64,000 nt of DNA from Bombardia bombarda (Eukaryota; Ascomycota; Sordariomycetes; Sordariales; Lasiosphaeriaceae), in the NCBI GenBank assembly GCA_030512295.1, contig JAULSR010000012.1:186001-250000 (forward strand), in the 5' to 3' direction. The notes under the pieces were generated by a model. The model saw nothing but the letters and a program-made list of their open reading frames with translations. It did no database searches and was not told where the DNA came from. Both the position numbers and the translations under genes were made by a program. Below, piece by piece: positions 46,622-56,049 of this stretch. Every line of letters starts with the position of its first letter. Position 1 is the first letter of the stretch.

Positions 46622-46810
46622 TTAATAGGCATCTTTGCCAAACTTCTTGTCGAGAAGATGAGAGAGCTTGCTCCTATCTACGTAGCGACTATCGATTGTC
46701 TGCATACCGAGGCTTTGGTTTTGTCTCGACTCCCGGCGAAACGAGTGTCCAGAGTTTCTAATCCCTATAAAAGTGGTCACTAAGGGCCTGCCGCGCATGT
46801 GAATACGCAT
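46622..46810 (-). pseudogene. Short N-terminal fragment, copy B of the dispersed motif
   Basis: The minus-strand frame from ATG 46810 ends in SRYVDRSKLSHLLDKKFGK, DAY and a TAA stop. It matches copy A (LLDDKYGKNGY) most closely but stops exactly where copy A goes on with TVEMRH. No further exons are found on that strand. It is read as a truncated remnant. Confidence 0.45.
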
Positions 46811-49800
46811 GCGCACACGGGATCGATGGTTTTTAGATTAGACCTACCTTACATTGCGTTGCATGGTCTGATAACGAGTATCAAATGCCGCCGTCGGATG
46901 TCCACCACCCACCTACATATGTAAGGCCCAGATAGGTATTTACCTAGGTATTTTATCGTTATTAACGGCTGTGTCGGACCTGACAATTGGGGGAGCATAA
47001 TCTTTACCACACCTTTCGAAACACTCGGTGCCGCCACCAGCCAGTGCATGTCTGTGCTGTGAAACATGTCTAGTCCAGGAGAAATTCGCCTGAACCCCTG
47101 TAAGTTCGGGGAGCTAGAAATCTTCCTAGGCCACGACCGAAACAAGGTACAAGACCAGATGTAGCCGCGTATCTCCGTGTACCTCTCTCTCATGTACTGC
47201 GTGAGCTGTGCCCCGGAAATTTTTTATTGCTCAATTGGCTACCAACTATTTCAAAAACCCCAGCACGGTTTGCCCCTTTTGGGTTATGGCATTCACGCAC
47301 TCTCTCTCACCAAAACGTTGCCGCCTGAACATGCCATTCGACGTCCCAACTTCGCCTCGTTCAGATTTTTTACCCGAGATTGTCAAGGCCCGCCCAGACC
47401 TCACGCAAGGGATGATCAGTACTATTGGATCCAGCACGGAGCATTGACTGGACTCAGAATTCATACCTACCAGCCATCACAATTTGCATCACAGCCACAA
47501 AGAATCTCCAGTTCGCCTTGCCTCCGACGCCTGGTGCAACTAGATGAAAACTCTGTTCGCCCCAAATCTTGACCAAATGCATGCCTTGAGAGATTCATTG
47601 GTCATGCCCAACTTAAAGCGAATCCAGCGGCAAACATCAATGTGCGTGTACCAGCCAAATATGTGTATCCGCTGATTATTATTGCCGTGGAATCGGTATG
47701 AACAAGCCGGACATCAACCTGGAAGTTTAATGAGTGGCGGTGAAAGGGGAATTTCCTTTTTTTTTCTTTTGGAGCGTCCCAGGTTGTCAAATATCAGTCT
47801 TTAGTTCCAGCACACCGCGTATTCGTTAACTAGGAATCGTCCTGTTATGTGGGGCTTGAGATGAACGAATGGCGAGCTCGGAAGCGGTTAAAACTCTCCT
47901 TCTTCACCTCAGCATGGCTAGGATTGGCAGGGTGCACTGCCCACTAGGCGCGGGAGATATGGCGCTACTAACTGCTTGAGGTATAGTCATCATTTAAGAC
48001 ATATGAATAGATTGCATCCTTCCCAGCCTGTGTGATACTACCTAGTCAGTGCATAGACAATATGCCGGTCGGGACTTTGCCGCCGTGATCCTTGGTGTGT
48101 GTCACACGGCTGCGTGGCTTCGGGTCTCTACACGGGTCGAGTAACCATGCTATGTGGCAGTATAGGATTGGAATATGTACCTACCCATGTATTGAGATAA
48201 ATTCATCTCGATATGGCCGGGACTGAAATCTGCTCAAGATCGGCGCCTTTGTAACGACAAAGATGCTGCGGCAAGCATGGATTAGTCAGGAGTAAACATA
48301 TTTGACCTAGAGGCTTTAGAATACTTTACCAGGACCGGTATTTCACCACAAGAACCGACAAACCCAGCTATAGATAGTCAAACTGTCAAAGTACGGAAGC
48401 AATGACTCGACTCAATGAGCATCAGGATAGAATTCTTACTTGAGTCAATGTACAAGTCACGATAATTTCTCGTATCAGTGTGCGTAATCTCCACCCAAGA
48501 CATCTGACAAGTAAGACCTTTGCCCGGGTTGTAGACCAGTCCAGAAGAACAGAGAGAGAAAATATTTATAGCGCCTTACAGTACTTTGGTAGACATTGGG
48601 AAACCATGTGCAATGAAGCATTGCACAATGTCTTTTAGCAAGAAAAGAAATACACATGTAATCGCTGTCACGGCCCTAGCCAAAAGGCAGCAGTAGCTGA
48701 TGAGCACGCTAACAAAAGTGCTACCTTAGCCGTACAGTTTCATAACCCACTAAAAATACTGAGCTAGCGGCTTGACATCCTGACACCTTTTAGGAGCCGA
48801 CGCTGTGGTGCAGTCGGTTCACAGTCAAGTCGCCGTCACAATAGCTATACATCTGCCTTCGAACTATTTAGACAACTAAGCAAGTTTTAGCCATATTGAA
48901 AGCATGGGTACCTAGGTACTCAGGCTACCTAAGGTACCTATGCTTTTCTTTCCATCCACCCTTTGAGGCTTTGACTGCATCGAAGCGCCCACAAGTTGGC
49001 TGGTTAGGCCTTCAGTCTATTGACTCAAGCTGATGCCCAACGTATTGCTTCTGCATAGCATATAATTTCCCCTACCAATTAATAACAGGGCAACCAATGA
49101 TACATCTGATATTGTTGCATCACACTTCCGTCAGGCGTGCATCAGACGGAGGGATGATTCGTTGTGAAAAAGATCAGAATATGAGCTGGTATGTAGGGTA
49201 CTTATATAACCAATCAGTGACTGCATTAACAGGTGGTATATGCAGCCATCGCTTGGAGGCATCATTCATATCATTTTCTTCATCATTGGAATTGATGTAA
49301 CGGCTATGCGAAGAGTCTAGCTACCCGAAATATTCTTGGACAGCATCGCACGATGCTTCTGGAGTACTTGTCTACCGACCCGTTGTGGAAAATGACTGGT
49401 ATTTTAGAATCGGAGACATGTACAAATGAAACCTGGACATGCCAAGTATGGACAAATAACAAAGTGACAATGGTTATGGTGATCCGGGAAAGCATGTTAT
49501 CACATTGAATTTAACATATTGAATTTAACATACTGGTCCGGCAGGCAACGACACCAATGCTCAACACCGCAAAAAGCGAATTTAGCTCTTACTGGCGTTT
49601 ACATGCTATATGCTGGTACCGTGGAGCATTTGGATTGCTGAAATATGTGCCGACGTAAACATTATAGAGGAAATAACGTTGGCAAAGGGCGATAAGACAA
49701 GAATTGCTGAGGATTCATTATGCAAGTTTTGCAACTGACAAGCTTACGCCAGGAAGTAGTATGACAAAAGGACATGGGCTTTTGCATCAACTCGGATGCC

Positions 49801-50902
49801 AACGCATATTGCATTGCTTGAAGAGGGGGCAGAGGAGTTGGAAAGTATATCCGCCGCATCATGATAAGGTTCAACCATTCAAGGAATAAACGAAGATTGT
49901 CACTTGAGAAGAACAATATTGACATAAATCACACGGGATTGTTGGTTTAATCATAGCAATGCAATGGGTACATGCCAGAGTGTTTTCTTTCTCTGTTCGA
50001 GGTGCAGATGTTATATGTTTGAGAATATTACAGTGTTTGGCAAGCATGATGTGCTTCCTGAGGTTATTTGTAGTCATGAGAGAACTTTTCATTGGCTAAC
50101 GAACTTATTTCCAACCAACAATCCATTAATAGCTGCAAGTGAACCTTTTGGCTGGGTGGGCGGCAAAAGGTGCGGTTGGTGGTGATTTGTTCAGAAACAT
50201 GTGTTGTCCAGGGAACGAAAAGGGGGTGTTTATTTACCATTTAGTCGCAGTATATGCACCTAAGAGAAAGTAAGACGTACAACATCATTCAGCAACCTCA
50301 CTTATAGTAACTTTCATGATGACTGCATGTTGCATACATGCAGGTAAGTATTCGTGACTGGTTGTGTGTAAACTTTTTGCATGTATGCATGGGTCTCTTT
50401 ATGCCCATTGAGGTCGCGATGTGCTCCAAAAGCATATTCTAGATACCCACCTATTACCCGTCTATGTGATCAGATAGATTGCGCATTACTCAGTTCAAAG
50501 GCCAAAACTGGCCAAAAACGCGGTTTCAGCGAATATTAATCAAGAACTCAGCAAGCGGCCTCTGAGTAAGATGGTGAACCGTCTTTGGCAGGGAAAATGT
50601 TGTAACCCTAACCCGCACATCGGCAAAAAAAAAAAAATTCATTTGTGCGACCGGTCCCTTTTCAACTTGGCGCCATTAAGCCTCGGCACCTCCACTGTCA
50701 TCGTCATCCTCCAGTGACGCCCCCACTTAATACCAGTGAGAAGCCTGGCACCAGTTGCCATCTCAAGGCGCAGCGCGAGCATGACCCATCGGACCATGGT
50801 GGGTCGTGACTTCAGTCACAATTTCGCAAAGTTTGGGTTTTTTTCACCTGTATTGTTTTGATCACCATTATCAGCCTGGCAGCAACAGACAATCTTGTGA
50901 AC
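46811..50902. other. Intergenic, about 4 kb, no gene supported
   Basis: Many short ORFs on both strands, none with a family signature. It contains several TACCTAGGTA-type palindromic motifs (for example 46945-46955 and 48906-48942), a 15-bp tandem duplication near 49503-49532 and an A-run at 50625-50637. The last 150 bases are the promoter and leader of the glutathione transferase gene. Confidence 0.5.
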
Positions 50903-51932
50903 ATGGCCACTCCTACCCCCGCCAAGAAGCAGCAGCAAGACGCGAAAATCACGCTCTACTGGTAAGATCGCGAGACCCTTATCAAGACCCGACTGGACAT
51001 GAAAATGGAGATAAAAATGGAGATAAAAATGGAGATAAAAATGAAGTCCATGAGCTAAGCAACCCTCCAGGCTCGATAAATCCCGCGCGCAGCGCATCGT
51101 GTGGCTGCTGGAGGAGCTGCACGCCGACTACGATGTAGAAGTCTTCTACCGCACCAAGGACTTCCTCGCCCCTCCCGAGCTCGAGAAGGTGCACCCGCTG
51201 GGCAAGTCGCCCCTGGTCTCCATCACGCCAAATGCCAGCGCGGGAGACGCTTCTTCGCCAAGACCGACCAAGGTCCTCGCTGAGAGCGGCTTCATCACCG
51301 AGTATCTGTGCGAGCACTTTGGGGACGGCACCAATCTTGTTCCTGAGCGCTGGCCGGGCGGCGTCAAGGGCGGCGTGTGCACAGAGACAGAGGGCTGGAT
51401 GCGCTATCAGCATCTTTTGCACTATGCTGAGGGCAGTCTGATGCCGCCGCTGCTGTTGTCGGTTATCATGTTTCGTGAGTTTCTTTTTCTTCAATCTCTG
51501 GCCTGCATCAATGCGTGATGCAACGCACGCTAATCGTCTTCATCCACAGTCATGAAAGGCCCCAAGATACCCTTTTTCGTCCGCCCCATCACGTCCATGG
51601 TGGCAAACAATATTTTTTCCATGGTCATCTTCCCCAGCCTGGTGAAGCATCTCGACTTTCTCGAGGATTTGTTGAAAACAGCTCCAAATGGCGGAGGCTA
51701 CTTATGCGGCAATCATCTGACAGCGGTTGATATTCTTTTGAGTTTTCCCCTGTTGTCAATTCGAGAGAGACTCGGCAATCTTGAGATTGGCGGCGCTAAG
51801 AGGCCGGGCAAGGTCTTGGATAACTATCCCGTGCTGTGGGCGTACGTTGCTAGACTCGAGGAGGTTGATGGGTACAAGCGGGCGTCGGCAAAGATCGAGG
51901 AGTTTGAAGGGAAAGGGAAGAAGCAGGGTTAA
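50903..51932 (+). CDS. Glutathione S-transferase (fungal Gtt type)
   Basis: Three exons: 50903-50961, 51071-51474 and 51550-51932 (281 aa). Donors are GTAAGA and GTGAGT; acceptors are CCAG and CACAG. The first exon gives the first strand of the thioredoxin-like fold (KITLYW). It continues after the intron with LDKSRAQRIVWLLEELH, then HPLGKSPLV with the conserved cis-Pro region, and AESGFITEYLCEHFG (the glutathione-binding E-S pair). The helical C-terminal domain contains LDFLEDLLK, the N-capping-box-like LTAVDILLSFPL, and YPVLWAYVARLEEVDGYKRA. The family conjugates glutathione to electrophiles or reduces peroxides. It lies 574 bp upstream of the FAD monooxygenase in the same direction, which suggests joint detoxification of aromatic compounds (inference). 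Confidence 0.93.
51001..51048 (+). repeat. 12-bp minisatellite inside the first intron of the GST gene
   Basis: Nearly four copies of an AAAAATGGAGAT-like unit lie wholly within the intron 50962-51070. They lengthen an otherwise ordinary small intron and end about 22 bp before the acceptor. Confidence 0.9.
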
Positions 51933-52506
51933 GAGCAGCGAGTTGTTTATTAATGAGGTGTAAACCCCCCCTTTAGTCTTTGTTCTGTTTATGTATATCT
52001 CCCCTCGATAGATACTAGATATTGCAGTAATGTGACCCTGATAAAGGCAACATCATATACTTAGCTATGGTCAGCAGTTTGTATCATATCATGAAATCGC
52101 TAGTCTTTCTTCCAACTCAAGGCAGAGTCAGGTCGCGGGTATAAGATTCCCCCACGTCTTGTGGGCAGCCGACTTCCCCGCATCTCGGATTTCCCCTCAA
52201 ACGTGGAGTTTGGAATGGGAGAACAGCAGCCCCAGCTTTGGCTTCATTTCTCCACAAAGAGCCCCCCTCACCACCACATCGTCTCGGGTCTAGTCTCGCG
52301 ACTTCACCCTCGCGACAAGCACTGCCAACCCGGACCCGAAGGCTGGTCGGGAATGCTAGAGACTGCCGACTTGGAGACCCGGGGGGGACCATCTATTTAC
52401 CGGCCCCTGACCGGCCTTCTTTATATATTCTCCCAGAGACTCCACCTTGTGACTTGCTCTGTGCTTGACATCATCATCTTCAACCACTCCAATTTTCTCC
52501 TTCACA
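51933..52506. other. Spacer and promoter between GST and FAD monooxygenase genes
   Basis: Holds the GST 3' UTR and the monooxygenase promoter. The leader just before the ATG is C/T-rich. No other gene is seen. Confidence 0.5.
52422..52428 (+). promoter_or_regulatory. Likely TATA element of the FAD monooxygenase gene
   Basis: TATATA lies about 85 bp before the ATG and is followed by a pyrimidine-rich leader. Spacing and context fit a regulated fungal promoter. No transcript start is known. Confidence 0.45.
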
Positions 52507-54508
52507 ATGGCCGGCCCCGAACACGTCGACGTCCTCATCTGCGGCTCCGGCTCAGCAGGCCTCTGCGCCGCCGTCTGGCTCTCTCGTCTCGGCGTCTCAT
52601 ACAAAATCATCGAGCGGCGCGACGGGCCCCTGCAGATTGGCCAGGCCGACGGCGTGCAGACACGAACCGTCGAGATCTTTGACAGCTTTGGCCTCGCCGA
52701 GGACCTGCTCAAGGAATCATACCATGTACTCGAGCTGGCATTTTGGTCGCCGCTGCCAGGTGCGGAGGGCGAGGCAAGGAACAAGATCAGGAGGTCGCAC
52801 TTTGCGCCCGACAAAGAGACCGAGATCAGCCACCAACCGCATGTCATCCTCAACCAGGCGAGGTTGAACGCCCTGATGATTGGGGATATCGAGCGCAGTG
52901 GTGGTGAGGCCGGTGTTAGGATCGACTATGGCTGCGACGTCAAGGGGTTGACAGTGGACGAGACGCTGGCGGATGATGAGAATGCCTACTGCGTCACAGT
53001 GGACGCAACACAGAATGGCAAGGAGAGGCAGTACAGGGCTAAATACGTGCTGGGCTGCGACGGCGCCCACTCCACCATCCGCCGCTCCCTAGGGTTCAAG
53101 ATGGTGGGCGACAGCTCCGACGCCGTCTGGGGCGTCATGGACGTCTTCCCGCGCACCAGCTTCCCCGACATCCGCAAAAAGGCCGTCATCAACGCAGCCG
53201 CAGGCAACCTGCTCATCATCCCCCGCGAGGGCGACGCCATGGTGCGCTTCTACATCGAACTTCCCTCAGGCACTCAGGTGCGCGACGTCACCCTGCAGTC
53301 TCTGCAGGACCGCGCCCGCCTCATCTTCGCCCCCTACACCATGGAGACCGCAGAGACGGCGTGGTGGTCTGCTTACGCCATCGGCCAGCGCCGCGCCGAC
53401 TGCTTCCACAAGAATCTAAGAGTATTCCTGACGGGTGATGCCTGCCACACGCACTCGCCCAAGGCGGGCCAGGGCATGAACGTGAGTCTGCAAGACGGAT
53501 ATAATATCGGGTGGAAGCTGGGCATGATCTTGAATGGACATGCCACGGCCAAGACACTCCTCGAGACATATGTCGTTGAGAGGGAGCGGACGGCGAGGGA
53601 GCTGATCGAGTTTGATCTGCACTTTACGAGATTGTTCAACTCCAAGTACAGGGAGGCGAATGGGATCAGCCCCCAGCAGTTTGCTGAGCAGTTTGTCAAG
53701 GCGGGGAGGTACACGGCCGGCCAGGCCATCAGGTACGATGAGTCGGCCGTCGTGGCTCCCGGGAAGAGAGACGAGGAGCTGGCGGCCAAGGCCACGGTCG
53801 GTATGAGGTTCCCCAGTGCACAAGTTGTGCGGTTCAGCGACGCCAAGGCCATGCAGCTTGTCAAGGCGCTGCCGGCGGACGGGAGGTGGTATCTGGTCGT
53901 GTTTGGTGGTGATATTCTGGACAAGGAGGGTGCCGAGAGACTGGACAAAGTAAGTATCCCTCTTTCACAAGTCAAACTGAGATGATTAGGTGTGTGGCTG
54001 ACAAGGGATGCAGGTTTCCGAGGCTCTTAACAGAGCATCACAGACTTTTACTGCCGCCGACTCGGACCCAGACAGTATCATCGACCGCATCTTGGTGCTT
54101 TCTTCAGACAGAATAAAGGTCGAGCAAGAGCAGATTCCCGGCTTCTTTGTACCCGTCACGGGCAAGTACAAGATGAAGTGTAAGTGTTTTGTCTTCAATC
54201 TGAAAATGTGCGATTCCAGTCTGCTGACGCGGTGCAATCAACAGCCCCTGCAAAAGTCTATGTTGACGACGAGAGCTACAACTCTGGCCATGGCCACGCA
54301 TATGAGGAGTATGGAGTTAGTGCGCAAAAAGGCGCGTTGGTCATCGTGCGACCGGATCATTGTGAGTTACCCTTTATTGACTGCTTTTAACATGAGTCCA
54401 GCGCCAACTTTGATGATCCTAGACGTTGCCAAGGTCGCTGCACTGGATGACGACCTGGAAAAGTCGGTAACGGACTTCTTCAAGGAGTTTCTACTTGCAA
54501 AGAACTAG
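52507..54508 (+). CDS. FAD-dependent aromatic monooxygenase, phenol 2-monooxygenase-like
   Basis: Four exons: 52507-53949, 54014-54179, 54245-54361 and 54423-54508 (603 aa). Donors are GTAAGT, GTAAGT and GTGAGT; acceptors are GCAG, ACAG and CCTAG. The start is the ATG in CACAATGG. The N-terminal dinucleotide fold is ICGSGSAG (residues 11-18), followed by ERRDGPLQIGQADGVQTRT, typical of the phenol hydroxylase class. The DG motif is GCDGAHSTIRRSLGF (from about 182) and the FAD ribityl-phosphate motif is GDACHTHSPKAGQGMN (from about 310). The last 170 residues match the thioredoxin-like C-terminal dimerisation domain (RPDH, KVAALDDDLEK). The family hydroxylates phenols and related aromatics using NADPH and O2. 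All exons are intact. Neighbouring GST suggests handling of reactive aromatic products. Confidence 0.93.
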
Positions 54509-54840
54509 AAAAATAGCGTGGCATATACCTTGATAATTAGTAGAGCGTTGTTATTCTTTAGACGGTTAATCTTTCACGTATACGAACGATAGAACGAAAG
54601 ACTGGGGTTTTTTTTTACATCTTGTGTTTGAAGTGAGGGTTTCTTCACCAGTGTTAATAGAAGGCCATTTCAGCCAGTTTCATAAAATATGCATGTTCAG
54701 GTACAGACATCATCTAGATGATCAACCATAATATTCAGTTCAACATTGACATGTCTGGAATATGTCCCCAATAGGTTACAAGCCTCATATTGCCAAGAGC
54801 GATGACCATGACCAGCTCCATAGTTCTAGTGGATTAGCCC
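54509..54840. other. Spacer between monooxygenase and tRNA-Val
   Basis: 3' UTR of the monooxygenase gene and the upstream flank of the tRNA. Nothing else is seen. Confidence 0.5.
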
Positions 54841-54913
54841 GGTTGCGTGGCCCAGTGGTTAAGGCATCTGCTTTACACGCAGAGGATCGCAGGTTCGAGC
54901 CCTGCCGCGATCA
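54841..54913 (+). tRNA. tRNA-Val (TAC)
   Basis: A 73-base cloverleaf without intron. Acceptor GGTTGCG pairs with CGCGATC (two G-T pairs) and discriminator A follows. The D arm is GCCCAGTGGTTAAGGC, the anticodon arm is TCTGC-TTTACAC-GCAGA, and the T arm is GCAGG-TTCGAGC-CCTGC. Anticodon TAC decodes Val GTA. Confidence 0.93.
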
Positions 54914-56049
54914 TTTTGCTATTTTCTTTCCTCCATCTCCTGGGGCAAGAAAACGGTATTCTAATTCGCTTTCCAAGTCTCAGTGAGGAAGGAACATTGC
55001 CCCGCTCCCCATGTCAAGTTCAACCAATACCCATAGAGCGCGTGTACCAGAAAGATCCCGGATGCCAGCAAGACCCAACTATCGCCACCAAAGAGAACAA
55101 TGCTCTCACAACTTTAGGCCCTATCTTGTGGCTGTGGTACCGAATCACGACCTTAGCGCTTTCCAAGGCATTGCCAGTGAGCATGGCTTGACAGCATCTT
55201 TCTGCCTAACAATGACTGCGGGGTTGGCTGGCCTCAAAGACTGCATGCAGCCCACTCGGGTGTACCACACAGCCTTATTTACCACCTCAACTGCCTCCGA
55301 TCTGTTGCATACATGTCTGGCACCCGCATCCCCCCCAGGCAGCCTACATGTGTCGAAACACAGTTCCCGGAAAAAAGCGTCCTGTTAGAGCTGAGAACTG
55401 AGTGGTGGGTGCACGCACAGCACCTAAGCGTGCTATATGCAATATGCATGCATGTCGCGTGGCGAGGTACTGCCCAACCAATTTAACTCATAGGCAGCAA
55501 CAACAACAACAATAACAACAATAACAACAACAGTCTTAGTGATATGACAAGTTACCCGTCCATCTTTTGTGTATCATGTCGGATAGGCGATGATCAGGCT
55601 CCAAACAGGAGATGGCGATGTCCATTCGACATTCAGCATATCTATTGTTGAGCCTGATGACTCGAGACCTCACGCGAGAGTTGATGTTTGATGGTGTGTC
55701 ATAGTGAGGCGTGCTGGTGTGGTGACTACCCAGTCTACCCAACCACCAGGCTGTGGCCGACTAAAAGGTGCACATACATCTGCAAATACTCGGTCGGCCG
55801 CATCAAATCACAATGCAGCCGTCAGAGGCAAACCGCGAGGTTGATAAGGCAGCCTACATGAAGAGGCCTGCAGCCTACATGAAGAGGCCTACAGCCTCGC
55901 TGGAAAGACAACAATCTATGTCCAGACTTTTTCGACAGCTAAATAGAACAAGTATTGATAGTCCAGCTGAAATACAAGACCTCCCAGCCCTATTTCACTA
56001 CAATTATTCACTTGCGATCATACCTTAGTCAACCACTCAAACGACAAAT
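54914..56049. other. Intergenic, no gene supported
   Basis: ORFs at 55011-55388 and 55768-56028 have no domain. The second is built partly on a 21-bp tandem duplication (about 55852-55890). Contains an AAC/AAT-type microsatellite and the promoter of the CCCH gene. Confidence 0.5.
55497..55532. repeat. (CAA)n/(TAA) microsatellite
   Basis: CAACAA units interspersed with ATAACAA, about 36 bases. Confidence 0.9.
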
